Shown in pieces: positions 52,701-61,685 of a stretch of DNA of 64,000 nucleotides. Within the stretch, counting starts at the first letter, position 1, and the number at the start of each line of letters is the position of its first letter. Position numbers and translations under genes: made by a program. The stretch comes from Lewinellaceae bacterium (lineage in GTDB: Bacteria; Bacteroidota; Bacteroidia; Chitinophagales; Saprospiraceae), in NCBI GenBank assembly GCA_020636195.1, contig JACJYH010000001.1:1-64000 (forward strand), written 5' to 3'. The notes below the pieces were generated by a model. That model worked only from the letters and a program-made list of their open reading frames with translations, did no database searches and was not told where the DNA came from.

Positions 52701-52856
52701 TCTCTTTATCGCATTAAAATAGAACCAAGCGACATTGAATTTGTAGGACAACAAATCCAAAACACGTATCAAAATATTATTTCCCATCAATTTACTCAAG
52801 GTTGTGGTGAAGAAAATTGCAAGTGGTGTAATTTTGTCAAAATGAATTTCAAATAA
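49755..52856 (+). CDS. UvrD/Rep-type helicase fused to a PD-(D/E)xK nuclease with Fe-S cysteines
   Basis: 1033 residues from ATG 49755 (an earlier frame start inside the TrpF-like gene is unlikely). Superfamily 1 motifs: Walker A VVAGPGTGKTQLL, motif II VDEYQDTN, GDDDQSIYRFQGA, and motif V/VI FMSAHSSKGLEFKHV and RLFYVAVTRAKD. The C-terminal nuclease has LSPSSLDKYLRCPL, GKLDRIN and VTDYKTGRF (AddB/RecB type), and Cys in RCPL with CGEENCKWC would form a 4Fe-4S clasp as in AddB. It is likely a DNA-end processing enzyme in repair. Confidence 0.92.
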   Translation: MNKIQAEYHQQWQNAYDHLNKEQKEAVDTIEGPVMVVAGPGTGKTQLLAVRVGKILLETDALAHNILCLTYTDAGVVAMQKRLVSLIGPDAYNVKISTFHTFCAGVIKDNSDQFVGFRELQTVSELEEVELLRQLLDTLPLDHPLKRLKGDLYNDVPRFKNLFSLMKQEKWSPEFIVEAFDAYMAYIEDPLTSPYVYKNNSTYGKKGELNRRNIEKDKEKYIKVAEAAKEYRRYNELLHNGDRYDFNDMILFVIDAFEKNPNLLLDYQERFQYILVDEYQDTNGSQNTILFQLSSYWENPNLFIVGDDDQSIYRFQGANMDSIEDFQKKFNPTVIVLKENYRNTQVILDMSYRFIQNNTDRLEDRNPLLNKKLIEKRPDPVINPEPPKYVEFLNPIQQDIGVLNLVKTFVNQGSHYEDIAIIYRKHANAKNLIKYFLQNNIPTNVSHRANVLEETIFIKLFQILQYVSTEFRQPFSGDHVLFEIMHYEFFGISALDIARVSVYCRPKRQEDNTYSDGYKMRLVIQDKSALEAAQVKDADAFLAFSTIIEGWIQTLSQSISISVIENVISTSGIIEYVLKSEESAWQIQVINTFLEWAKDENMRRPHIPLDELLHTILLMQESRISIPIHRLISYKKGVNFMSAHSSKGLEFKHVIIMDIRKRMWEGMQGSNNKFSLPPTISAESQQGEIDDDRRLFYVAVTRAKDTIHMTYPAFNESEKEDIPSVFLHEFKHHDDSISSIDISNEEVVSYTSQIILHQPDISPIINHDLIDQKLENFRLSPSSLDKYLRCPLTFYFEQIVSVPMSDSKDITFGNAVHWAMEMYFNDIEKSHPRSIGSVETFLKFFEKAMQYYKYHFDTKDFEYLNEFGKKALDAYYQQYHSQWLKPKNFITEYSIYQTEYMGVPITGKLDRINFYHDHVTVTDYKTGRFESKKVSPPKDNNPVGGDNWRQIIFYKILSDADKRHAWSIDYGEVDYLLYDKPNSLYRIKIEPSDIEFVGQQIQNTYQNIISHQFTQGCGEENCKWCNFVKMNFK

Positions 52857-52900
52857 GACACCTGGTAAATTATGTACATTAGAGTATGTTTAAATTTTGT

Positions 52901-52979
52901 TTTTGGACGAAAAAATGGAATTATTTTGGACGAAAAAAAGGCAAATTTTGCAGTCGAATGTGGGCCATTTGACGAAAAA
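52901..52979. repeat. Short direct repeats in the helicase/acyl-CoA dehydrogenase gap
   Basis: TTTTGGACGAAAAAA occurs at 52901 and 52924 (23 bp apart), with a shorter version TTTGACGAAAAA at 52968. The 290-bp gap has no gene. The role is unknown; an operator is possible. Confidence 0.45.
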
Positions 52980-53082
52980 TTTAACGAATTTGTAGCCAAA
53001 ATACAACATTTTCTTGCTAAAGGATAAATTTTAAACCTACTTTTAGATGAATGAACCATTAGAATATCCGTCCTGAAAGTTT

Positions 53083-53090
53083 TACCTTTG
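53083..53090 (+). promoter_or_regulatory. -7 box of the acyl-CoA dehydrogenase promoter
   Basis: TACCTTTG, an exact TAnnTTTG match 56 bp upstream of the start codon. Confidence 0.6.
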
Positions 53091-53146
53091 CAATTTACAA
53101 TTTTTTTGAAATTCATACGGCCTAAAGGCCTCTTAAAAACATAAAT

Positions 53147-54349
53147 ATGAGTCAAGATAGCAGACATTCGTCCAAAACAGATGTATATGAAGGACATGAT
53201 TATTATTTGATGGATGAATTACTGAGTGAAGATCACCTTTTGGCACGGGCGGCAGTTCGCGATTGGGTAAAACAAGAAGTTAGCCCAATTATTGAAGATT
53301 ACGCCAATAGAGCAGCTTGTCCTACCCATCTATTCAAAGGATTAGCAGAAATCGGTGCTTTTGGTCCCAGCCTTCCGGCAGAATATGGTGGTGGCGGCAT
53401 GGATGAGATTTCTTATGGAATCATCATGCAGGAATTGGAGAGAGGAGATTCCGGCATACGCTCTATGGCTTCAGTGCAAGGTTCACTAGTGATGTATCCT
53501 ATCTACAAATTTGGTAGTGAAGAACAGCGCAGAAAATACCTTCCAAAACTCGGAAGTGGGGAATTTATTGGATGTTTTGGGCTGACTGAACCCGATCATG
53601 GTTCAAATCCGGGAGGTATGATCACAAACATCAAGGATGACGGAGATGCCTACATCCTCAATGGTGCTAAAATGTGGATCACCAATTCCCCTGTGGCAGA
53701 CATTGCAGTTGTATGGGCAAAGGATGAGGAAGGGATCATCAGGGGTATAATCGTTGAAAAAGGAATGAAGGGATTCAGTGCCCCGGAAATTCATGGAAAA
53801 TGGTCATTGCGGGCTTCTGTAACAGGTGAACTTGTTTTTGAAGATGTGAGAGTTCCCAAATCCAATGTATTACCCAATGTAAAAGGCCTGAAAGGTCCAT
53901 TGTCATGTCTTTCAAAGGCGCGATACGGTATCGCTTGGGGAGCAATCGGTGCAGCCTTGGATTGTTATGACTCAGCATTGAGATACAGTAAGGAAAGAGA
54001 ACAGTTTGGAAAGAAAATTGGTCAATTTCAATTAACACAAAAGAAATTGGCAGAAATGATTACCGAAATCACAAAAGCACAATTATTGACTTGGAGATTG
54101 GGTGTTTTAGCCAATGAAGGCAGAGCTACACCTGCTCAAATCTCCATGGCAAAAAGAAATAATGTGGCCATGGCCATAGAGATAGCGAGAGAAGCAAGGC
54201 AGATCCACGGTGGTATGGGCATCACTTCTGAATATCCTATCATGCGTCACAGCATGAACCTAGAATCCGTCATCACATATGAAGGTACTCACGACGTTCA
54301 TTTGCTGATAACGGGTATGGATATTACCGGATTCAATGCTTTTGGATAG
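53147..54349 (+). CDS. Acyl-CoA dehydrogenase, glutaryl-CoA dehydrogenase type
   Basis: 400 residues. FAD-binding motifs CFGLTEPDHGSNPGG and MWITNSPVADIAVVWAK, the helical domain REQFGKKIGQFQLTQKKLA and the catalytic Glu in VITYEGTHDVH, at the GcdH position. The GDSGIRSMASVQGSLVMYPI segment, with Arg in the substrate pocket, matches glutaryl-CoA dehydrogenases. It would oxidise and decarboxylate glutaryl-CoA in lysine or tryptophan breakdown. Single-gene unit. Confidence 0.9.
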   Translation: MSQDSRHSSKTDVYEGHDYYLMDELLSEDHLLARAAVRDWVKQEVSPIIEDYANRAACPTHLFKGLAEIGAFGPSLPAEYGGGGMDEISYGIIMQELERGDSGIRSMASVQGSLVMYPIYKFGSEEQRRKYLPKLGSGEFIGCFGLTEPDHGSNPGGMITNIKDDGDAYILNGAKMWITNSPVADIAVVWAKDEEGIIRGIIVEKGMKGFSAPEIHGKWSLRASVTGELVFEDVRVPKSNVLPNVKGLKGPLSCLSKARYGIAWGAIGAALDCYDSALRYSKEREQFGKKIGQFQLTQKKLAEMITEITKAQLLTWRLGVLANEGRATPAQISMAKRNNVAMAIEIAREARQIHGGMGITSEYPIMRHSMNLESVITYEGTHDVHLLITGMDITGFNAFG

Positions 54350-54453
54350 AGAATTTATCGTATTAAAAGTGATTTGGATAGTTTCTGTTTAAAAAATCTA
54401 AGAATAATCCATTTTTATTCTATGAATTCTCTTTTTCTATCATAATATAAGCG

Positions 54454-54461
54454 TATCTTTG
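54454..54461 (+). promoter_or_regulatory. -7 box of the atpD promoter
   Basis: TATCTTTG, a TAnnTTTG match 50 bp before the atpD start. Confidence 0.65.
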
Positions 54462-54511
54462 CGGCAAATTTTAAAAATTTAAACTTTAAATCTTTCTAAA
54501 GCCCACCTTTT

Positions 54512-56032
54512 ATGGCAAATATAGGACATATCAAGCAGATTATTGGACCTGTCGTTGACGTCAGTTTTTCCGGAGATGATAGTAAATTACCAGACATTCT
54601 CAATGCACTCTCTATTAAACGACCCAATGGTGAAGAACTCATCCTTGAGGTTCAACAACACCTAGGAGAAGATAGCGTAAGAGCAGTCTCAATGGACTCT
54701 ACTGACGGTCTAACAAGAGGCATGAAGGTCGTGGATATGGGTAAGAATATCACCATGCCTGTGGGCGAACAGATCAAAGGAAGAGTTTTCAATGTGGTAG
54801 GAGAGCCTATCGATGGATTACAGCCATTAGATAGGACAAAATCTTACTCTATTCACAATAAACCACCAAAATTTGAAGACCTATCCACAGAGACTGAGGT
54901 ACTTTACACAGGTATCAAGGTCATCGATTTGATAGAGCCTTATTCCAAAGGTGGAAAAATCGGGTTATTCGGTGGTGCCGGTGTGGGTAAAACCGTTTTG
55001 ATTCAGGAGTTGATCAACAACATTGCAAAAGGTTATGATGGTATCTCTGTATTTGCTGGTGTAGGTGAGCGTACAAGAGAAGGAAATGACCTTCTAAGAG
55101 AAATGTTGGAGTCAGGCATTATCAATTATGGCAAAGACTTCATGCATTCCATGGAAGAAGGTGGTTGGGACTTGAGCAAAGTTGCTTCTAGTGACTTGAA
55201 AGAATCAAAAGCAACCTTCGTGTTTGGTCAGATGAACGAGCCACCGGGAGCGAGAGCAAGGGTTGCGTTGTCAGGATTGACATTAGCAGAATACTATAGA
55301 GATGGAGACCTATCTGACCCTAACGGCGGAAGGGACATCTTATTTTTTATCGATAACATCTTCCGATTTACTCAAGCGGGATCAGAAGTGTCTGCCCTAC
55401 TAGGAAGGATGCCTTCAGCGGTGGGATATCAGCCGACCTTAGCAACAGAAATGGGATTGATGCAAGAAAGAATCACATCAACTAAGAGAGGTTCCATCAC
55501 ATCTGTACAAGCGGTATATGTGCCTGCGGATGACTTGACAGACCCTGCGCCTGCCACAACTTTCGCCCACTTGGATGCTACCACAGTATTAAGTAGGAAA
55601 ATCGCTTCCTTAGGTATCTATCCTGCGGTAGATCCATTGGATTCTACATCTAGAATCTTGGACCCTGCCATCATCGGTGAGGAGCATTATAACTGTGCAC
55701 AAAGGGTAAAACACATCCTTCAAAGGTATAACGAACTTCAAGACATCATAGCCATCTTGGGTATGGAAGAGCTCTCAGAAGAAGATAAACTCGTGGTATT
55801 TAGAGCACGTAAGGTGCAAAGATTCTTATCTCAACCGTTCCACGTTGCAGAACAATTTACAGGAATTCCGGGTGTGCTTGTACCAATCGAAGAAACCATC
55901 AGAGGATTCAATATGATCATCGACGGTGAGCTAGATAAATATCCTGAAGCTGCCTTTAACCTGAAGGGAACAATCGAAGAAGTGGTCACTGCAGGTGAGA
56001 AAATGTTGGCAGATGCTGCCGCCAATGCATAA
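54512..56032 (+). CDS. atpD: F1-ATPase beta subunit
   Basis: 506 residues. P-loop GGAGVGKTVL, GVGERTREGNDL with the catalytic Glu, FIDNIFRFTQAGSEVSALLGR, and the DELSEED-like EELSEEDK. It is the catalytic subunit of ATP synthase. As often in Bacteroidota, beta and epsilon form their own operon apart from the other F1Fo genes. Confidence 0.98.
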   Translation: MANIGHIKQIIGPVVDVSFSGDDSKLPDILNALSIKRPNGEELILEVQQHLGEDSVRAVSMDSTDGLTRGMKVVDMGKNITMPVGEQIKGRVFNVVGEPIDGLQPLDRTKSYSIHNKPPKFEDLSTETEVLYTGIKVIDLIEPYSKGGKIGLFGGAGVGKTVLIQELINNIAKGYDGISVFAGVGERTREGNDLLREMLESGIINYGKDFMHSMEEGGWDLSKVASSDLKESKATFVFGQMNEPPGARARVALSGLTLAEYYRDGDLSDPNGGRDILFFIDNIFRFTQAGSEVSALLGRMPSAVGYQPTLATEMGLMQERITSTKRGSITSVQAVYVPADDLTDPAPATTFAHLDATTVLSRKIASLGIYPAVDPLDSTSRILDPAIIGEEHYNCAQRVKHILQRYNELQDIIAILGMEELSEEDKLVVFRARKVQRFLSQPFHVAEQFTGIPGVLVPIEETIRGFNMIIDGELDKYPEAAFNLKGTIEEVVTAGEKMLADAAANA

Positions 56033-56056
56033 ATTTACTAACGCAAAAGTCACATT

Positions 56057-56305
56057 ATGACCATCGTTGTACTGACACCTGAAAGGGAAATATATCAAGG
56101 AAACATCACCTCCGTGAAGGTGCCCGGCATTACCGGTAAATTTGAAGTTTTGCAGAATCACGCACCCATAGTAGCTGCATTGGGCACCGGAGAAGTGCGC
56201 ATCATCGATGCACAAGGTGTAACCAAAAAATTCAATATCCAAAAAGGCTTCATTGAAGTATTGAGAAATGAAGTGTCACTTTTAGTGCAAGGTGTAACGG
56301 AATAA
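56057..56305 (+). CDS. atpC: F1-ATPase epsilon subunit, N-terminal domain only
   Basis: 82 residues. Only the beta-sandwich domain is present (VVLTPEREIYQGNITSVKVPG, FEVLQNHAPIVAALGTGEVRI, FIEVLRNEVSLLVQG); the C-terminal helical hairpin that inhibits the enzyme in other bacteria is absent. Short epsilon subunits are common in this phylum. 24 bp after atpD, followed by a terminator. Confidence 0.93.
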   Translation: MTIVVLTPEREIYQGNITSVKVPGITGKFEVLQNHAPIVAALGTGEVRIIDAQGVTKKFNIQKGFIEVLRNEVSLLVQGVTE

Positions 56306-56327
56306 TAGCATCAAGTAAAGTATATTG

Positions 56328-56368
56328 ACAAAGCCATTTCTGCCAGCAGAGATGGCTTTGTTGTTTTA
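56328..56368 (+). terminator. Intrinsic terminator of atpDC
   Basis: ACAAAGCCAT and ATGGCTTTGT form a 10-bp stem with further pairing inside (TCT/AGA), followed by TGTTTTAAT. It follows the atpC stop by 22 bp. Confidence 0.85.
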
Positions 56369-56436
56369 ATCTATATTGGTCCATTGCGTAATTTGGTGCT
56401 GTAAAAATAAAATCTAGGAAATGATGAAAATATAAT

Positions 56437-56444
56437 TAACTTTG
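56437..56444 (+). promoter_or_regulatory. -7 box upstream of the interrupted T9SS gene
   Basis: TAACTTTG, a TAnnTTTG match; it places the transcript start before the ATGs at 56466 and 56487 and argues against the TTG at 56442 as a start. Confidence 0.55.
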
Positions 56445-56465
56445 ATAAAAATTTCACCCCCTTAC

Positions 56466-58598
56466 ATGAACTTAATCAATACAAAAATGAGAAAAGTAAA
56501 TTTAAAATTCACACTATTATTTTGTTTGTACTATTTTATATCTTTTGATGTATCAGGTCAATGGAATTACGTCGGCGCACCTTCGATAGGTGATGTAGTC
56601 AGCGTCAAACACCAAGGAGATACCTTGTACGCTTTAGCAGATTATGGTGGATTATTTTACAAACCAAATAATACTACTGATTGGAAATTGATACCCGGAA
56701 GTCTAGAGCACAAAGGAGATGATTTTATCGTTTCAGGTAAAAACATTTATTTATTTACAAATGAAGATTTCTCAGAAGGTCCCCCTGTTACTGTTTTTAG
56801 AACTCAAAATTTAGGATTAGAATGGAAAAAGGTCTTTGAAGCAAGTTCCCTTTCGTCTGGAAATAATACCATAAGTGTCCGAGGAGACACATTAATTATA
56901 TGAGTTGAAAATAAAATTTATTATTCTTTAGATACGGGTGACACCTTTCACTCATCTTACGTGACATCAATGTATAGTAATTGGGATCTATCCCCAGTAA
57001 ATGATTCCATCTATATTTATGATTATTCTGGTATCAAAAAAGTAAGCTTGAAAAATATAGAATTCGATATGTATTATGTAAAAGCTATAGCTAGTTTTCC
57101 AGAAAATTTGTCCTTTGATAAAATGCATATTTGTGGTTCAATCGCTTGGTTTTTATTTACCGAAAAAGGTATGTTGCATTTATATAAACTATCAGAAACA
57201 CAAAAAAAATTGATTCTGGTTGCATCTTTTGCATCATACCCTGATAAAAGACCCTTCTATAATACCTTAGGTAGCAATGGGAAAAGAGTTTTTGTACACA
57301 AAGGAGCACTGACTGATAATAAAATCTTTTATACTGAAGATGAAGGAATTACCTTTTTTGAAACTGACTCTATTCCACTCAAATTTGCAGGATGGTTAGG
57401 AGACCAAATATTCACATCAGATGGTAAGCTAAAAGTTACAATGGATGGTGGTAAGTCATTTTCTGATTACAATAGTGGGATTTTCAATTCTACCTATTGC
57501 GAATTTAATGAATCAGAACAAGAATTGGCAGTCACCAATGATAAGGGTTACATATATCAATGGAGCTTTGAAAAAATCGGCGAAACATGGGAAGAAATTG
57601 ATAGACTTCATGGATATCAATGGGTCAAAAACTCTTCTGGAGTTTATTTGGTAAATGATTATTATAAGTTTTATTATACCAATGATTTAAATCAACCTTT
57701 AAAGCCCATCGAACATAATAGACTAAAGTATTTAAACTCAATGCTTGCAGTTGGAAATGACTTTTATATCGTGAATAGAAATAGTGTCTGGATTTCAAAA
57801 GATAATTGTATTAGCTGGAATGAAATAAAAGTTGATATAGATTCAACAGATATATTTCAATCACTTTCCTACAATGAAGGGTATTACTTGCCCTTGTGTG
57901 AAAATTCGATCTGGATTTCTCAAAATGGATTGGATTTTAAAGATATAACTTATGATCATCCAATGACTGAACAATTTGCCAGTGCTCCCATCAATGCATT
58001 TTATCAAAATGGAAAGGTTTATACTTATTATCAATCAATGTTCAATGAACTAAACATTAAAAATGAATATTGGAATAATGGTGACTTTGATAATTACATT
58101 CCATCTATCTACAATGCACAAACTAAACTGATTCCTTTAGGTGGCGATTTGATTGGTTACAGTACATCAATTTTAGGTTTTTATGTTTCTGGCGGTGGTT
58201 GGCCTTGGGATGAATTCAATGATGGATTAAGCGATACTGAAATAGTGGACATAAGAAGAATCGATGATAAAATTTATTGCATTAATGCCACAGGAATTTG
58301 GATGCGAGACATCAACGATTTCAATTATCCTATAAATTCTGATGGACTACATTCCACAAGTGGCATCAGAGTGTATCCCAATCCTGCTCAGAATATCATA
58401 CAAATAGAAATAGGTACAGAAGAAATCACTGATCGAATTCAACTCTATGACTCATTCGGAAAAGTGATGGAATCAATAAAAAAACCGGAAAAAGAAAATC
58501 CCACATTAGATATACATAACCTGCCCAGTGGCGTATATTTTTTGCGGTTCAAAACACAAAATACATCCATTATTAAAAAAGTGGTTGTGGAAAGATAA
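56466..58598 (+). pseudogene. T9SS type A secreted protein interrupted by one in-frame TGA
   Basis: A signal peptide (KFTLLFCLYYFISFDVSGQ; start at 56466 or 56487) leads a sialidase/BNR-like series of propeller strands (DGGKSFSDYNSG, SKDNCISWNEI, TEDEGITFFETDS). The C-terminus (VYPNPAQNIIQIEIG ... SGVYFLRFKT) is a T9SS type A sorting domain. One TGA at 56901-56903 splits it; the frame continues directly after it (VENKIYYSLDTGDTF), with no other stop. TGG to TGA would explain it. The two halves would otherwise make one ~700-residue protein. Confidence 0.8.
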
Positions 58599-58763
58599 AA
58601 TGGGAGACTAGAAATCAAGCCTAAATTTTTATGCGCAAAATGATTATGTATTATTTATAAAGTGTATCAATTAAAATTTTGTTTTATACAGGTCAAAATT
58701 GTACTTTAAATTATTCTGCAAATAGATATCATTAATTTTGATATTATTTGTTAATTTTGTTTT

Positions 58764-59927
58764 ATGGAATCATTCTTTGTTAAAAGTATCTCAATTTATA
58801 AAGTCAGACATCTTGAAGATTTTGACATTGAAATATCTGCATCCGAGCGTAAACACTTAATTCTAACAGGTAAAAATGGTTGTGGAAAAACTTCAGTTTT
58901 AGAAGCAATTAATTACCAATTGAATAATAAAGCATCACAAAATTTAGCTTTAAAAAATTTTGTAGAAAATTACCTGAAAAGTATTAGGCAAAAAAAAGCT
59001 TCCAAATTGGATACTAGTAGAGATGAAAAAGCATTATTTGATAAAAAAATAAATAATAAATTATATTTAACAATTCCAAATGTACGTGATTTTATATTGT
59101 ACAATTTCACCACTGATAGAAAGTTAAAAGTGACTAAGTCAATAGGTGTAAAAGATAACATTTCAAAAAATGTTGAAGATTTTGAAAAATTTCTAGCAAA
59201 AAAAAGAACTGAACAAGCTTTCTTATCTTTTGAAAGTGGAAGTTCCAAGGAAGTAAAGGCTATTTCTGATTGGTTTCAGATGCTAGAAACAAATCTACGA
59301 TTTCTTTTTGAGGACGAAAGCCTAAAATTATTGAGTAAAAGAACTGAAGATAAGGTAAATTTTTATCTTACTTCAGATAACAGAGAAGAATTTGACTTCA
59401 ACACCCTATCAAGTGGTTACAGTTCCATACTTTTTATCCTATTTGATATGATGCAAAAGATGCAAAATGAAACTGGAAGTTTTGATTATACTAAAGAAGG
59501 AATTGCATTAATCGACGAAGTTGAAGCTCACTTGCACATTTCTCTTCAGAAAAAGATATTGCCATTTTTAACAAGGTTTTTTCCGAATGTTCAATTTATA
59601 GTTACTACCCATTCTCCATTCATCTTACAGTCTCTAAAAAATTCTGTTATCTTTGATTTAGAAACAAAAAAGAGATATGAAGATTTTTCAAATTATTCCT
59701 CTGAAAGCATTTTAGAGACGTTTTACGATTTGGATAAGTTTGGAGATATTATGAAGACAGAAATGGGTAAATATGAAGAAATGTTAAAAAACGGCATTGG
59801 CAATGATAAGAATGAAATATTGGAAACGCGTAAAAAATTCCTTGAAATACCGGATATTGAAATCAGCTATTGGATCAAGGATATGGATATTAGACATAAG
59901 GAAACTATAAAAAAACTTTTAAAATGA
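58764..59927 (+). CDS. ptuA: Septu-like ATPase PtuA
   Basis: 387 residues. ABC/SMC-like AAA ATPase with Walker A LTGKNGCGKTSVL near 32-44, signature LSSGYSSILF near 215, Walker B GIALIDEVEAHLH near 250 and the His switch TTHSPFIL. It overlaps the HNH gene by 4 bp (ATGA). An ATPase of this class coupled to an HNH nuclease is the Septu (PtuAB) arrangement, also found within some retrons; no reverse transcriptase is present here. AT content is high compared with the neighbours, suggesting transfer. Confidence 0.78.
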   Translation: MESFFVKSISIYKVRHLEDFDIEISASERKHLILTGKNGCGKTSVLEAINYQLNNKASQNLALKNFVENYLKSIRQKKASKLDTSRDEKALFDKKINNKLYLTIPNVRDFILYNFTTDRKLKVTKSIGVKDNISKNVEDFEKFLAKKRTEQAFLSFESGSSKEVKAISDWFQMLETNLRFLFEDESLKLLSKRTEDKVNFYLTSDNREEFDFNTLSSGYSSILFILFDMMQKMQNETGSFDYTKEGIALIDEVEAHLHISLQKKILPFLTRFFPNVQFIVTTHSPFILQSLKNSVIFDLETKKRYEDFSNYSSESILETFYDLDKFGDIMKTEMGKYEEMLKNGIGNDKNEILETRKKFLEIPDIEISYWIKDMDIRHKETIKKLLK

Positions 59928-60607
59928 TCAATTTTAGAAGAGCTATGCCTCCTCCGAAAAAACTGCAAGAGCGGAGTTTTGAGGGTGTTAAAAATTGTTT
60001 GATTGAAATGCAAGCAAATAAATGTTATATGTGCGAAAGAAAAGCACCCGATTCGTCGCAAATAGAACATTTTATTCCCGTAAGTAAAGGAAGTGAAGAA
60101 CTGAAATTTAGTTGGGAAAACCTCTTTTTGGCATGTGGCCATTGTAATTCGATCAAAAATCATGTTTCTGACAGGCAAGACCCTGCACTCTCTATCTTGA
60201 ATTGTACAGATTATAGTACAATCATAACTGATGCTATTCACTTTCAGTGTGAAGGCAAACCTAGAGAAAGGGTAATAATTAAATCAGCCTCTGAAAATCC
60301 CACAAAACAAGTTTTAGATACAATTAAATTACTTGACCAAATTTTTAATTATAATAGCGAATCTCTGGCTTTTGATGCAAAAGTCTTGACTGATGAAGTA
60401 ATTCAAGAAATGAAAAAATTATTGGATCTTCTACATACTTACGAATTTAATAGTCATTCCATTTCAAAAAAGGAAGGAATAAAAAATGATATCAAAGACG
60501 CTTTATCTGTGGAGTCACCTTTCACAGCATTTAAAATTTGGTATATCAAACGCTATTTTTCCAATTCGGAATTTGATGATTTGCTGCCAATTTTTGAAAT
60601 TAATTAA
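59924..60607 (+). CDS. ptuB: Septu-like HNH nuclease PtuB
   Basis: 227 residues. An HNH fold with zinc cysteines CYMC (ANKCYMCERKAP) and CGHC (LFLACGHCNSIKNH), catalytic His in IEHFIPVSKG and Asn in SWENLFLA. The C-terminal half is helical (TKQVLDTIKLLDQIFNYN...), as expected for the partner-binding region. The tight overlap with the ATPase supports a PtuAB complex acting as an anti-phage nuclease. Confidence 0.78.
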   Translation: MINFRRAMPPPKKLQERSFEGVKNCLIEMQANKCYMCERKAPDSSQIEHFIPVSKGSEELKFSWENLFLACGHCNSIKNHVSDRQDPALSILNCTDYSTIITDAIHFQCEGKPRERVIIKSASENPTKQVLDTIKLLDQIFNYNSESLAFDAKVLTDEVIQEMKKLLDLLHTYEFNSHSISKKEGIKNDIKDALSVESPFTAFKIWYIKRYFSNSEFDDLLPIFEIN

Positions 60608-60804
60608 ATTTTTGGTGATTCTAGTATAACAAAACATCTCTACATCTACCACGCTGATATCACCGAAGCATATGCCATGATATTCAGGTGCAATAAACCT
60701 AGCAAAATAGAAAGACGCGATGCATTTAGTAAGATTAAATTTCTACAAATGGTGCAATTATCACTTTTTGCCGCAAAAATTGACGTTTGTTTGCTGAATT
60801 TTAC

Positions 60805-60812
60805 TACATTTG
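60805..60812 (+). promoter_or_regulatory. -7 box of the HTH-S24 regulator
   Basis: TACATTTG, a TAnnTTTG match 27 bp before the ATG at 60839. It supports that start rather than the in-frame ATG at 60677. Confidence 0.55.
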
Positions 60813-60838
60813 CTTATCAATTTTTAAAATATAGGCGT

Positions 60839-61600
60839 ATGTGGATCGCAGAAAATCTCAAACATCTTAGAGCTAAGCACGGCATGTCACAACAGGAGCT
60901 GTCTGCAAAAATGGAAGTGACGAGAACATCTCTCAGTGACTATGAGCGCGGACACACACAGATGAGTAATGAAACCTTGGTAAAAGTATCCGAGATCTTC
61001 GATGTTTCATTGGATGTGCTGATGAAGAAAAAAATCTCCGTTGAAGATCTGGAGATAGCACGGAACAAAGATTTGCGCATCCTTGCCATCAGCGTGGATG
61101 GGCATAACAGATCGAACATCGAACTGGTGGACACGAAAGCAGAAGCCGGATATCTCGAGTATTATGGAGATCCACAATACATTCGCGACCTACCCAAAAT
61201 CTCCGTGCCGGGCATACCCGAAGGCACGTATAGAGGATTCGAAATCCATGGCGATAGTATGTTGCCATTGCAGAGTGGTTCTATCGTCATTTGCTCCTAT
61301 ATCGAATCATTTGCCAACATTAAACCCAATGCTACCTACGTGGTCATCTCCTCATCGGATGGTGTAGTGTACAAACGGGTCAGACCTGACCATAAAAAGA
61401 AGTCCTTGACATTGATTTCTGATAATCCCATCTTCCCTGCCTATCAAATAGGTTTCGGCGACGTTCAGGAAATTTGGCAGTATTTTGCACACCTGTCATT
61501 TCAAGATATCAACACGTCATTTCAGCAGTATTACCAAGACAATATTCAGGAAATGCACAAAAAGATCAATGAAATGCATAGCGTTTTGATTCCCGAGTGA
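60839..61600 (+). CDS. XRE-HTH and S24 peptidase repressor (LexA/CI-like)
   Basis: 253 residues. The XRE helix-turn-helix covers ~1-62 (IAENLKHLRAKHGMSQQELSA split here for length, then RTSLSDYERGHTQ). The S24 domain has the catalytic Ser in HGDSMLPLQSGSIV and Lys in GVVYKRVRP. The cleavage site is not obvious. Such proteins act as damage-sensitive or phage-type repressors. It is adjacent to the Septu-like pair and could regulate it, but there is a ~230-bp gap and its own promoter. Confidence 0.88.
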   Translation: MWIAENLKHLRAKHGMSQQELSAKMEVTRTSLSDYERGHTQMSNETLVKVSEIFDVSLDVLMKKKISVEDLEIARNKDLRILAISVDGHNRSNIELVDTKAEAGYLEYYGDPQYIRDLPKISVPGIPEGTYRGFEIHGDSMLPLQSGSIVICSYIESFANIKPNATYVVISSSDGVVYKRVRPDHKKKSLTLISDNPIFPAYQIGFGDVQEIWQYFAHLSFQDINTSFQQYYQDNIQEMHKKINEMHSVLIPE

Positions 61601-61685
61601 TGGCAGATATAAAATTAATAGGGTTGTTTTCTGCATTGAAAGAAATAATGATTAGCTTTGTTGTTTTTGGAAGGATATTATTGTC

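Noticed and set aside
58764..60607. ATPase/HNH pair as part of a retron.
   Set aside because: No reverse transcriptase gene is present on either side, and no msr-msd-like structure is visible in the short flanks.
60605..60839. The frame of the HTH-S24 gene stays open upstream to the stop of the HNH gene, hinting at a longer protein or a fusion.
   Set aside because: A TACATTTG promoter box lies in the extension, the extra residues show no domain, and the HTH begins normally at the ATG at 60839.
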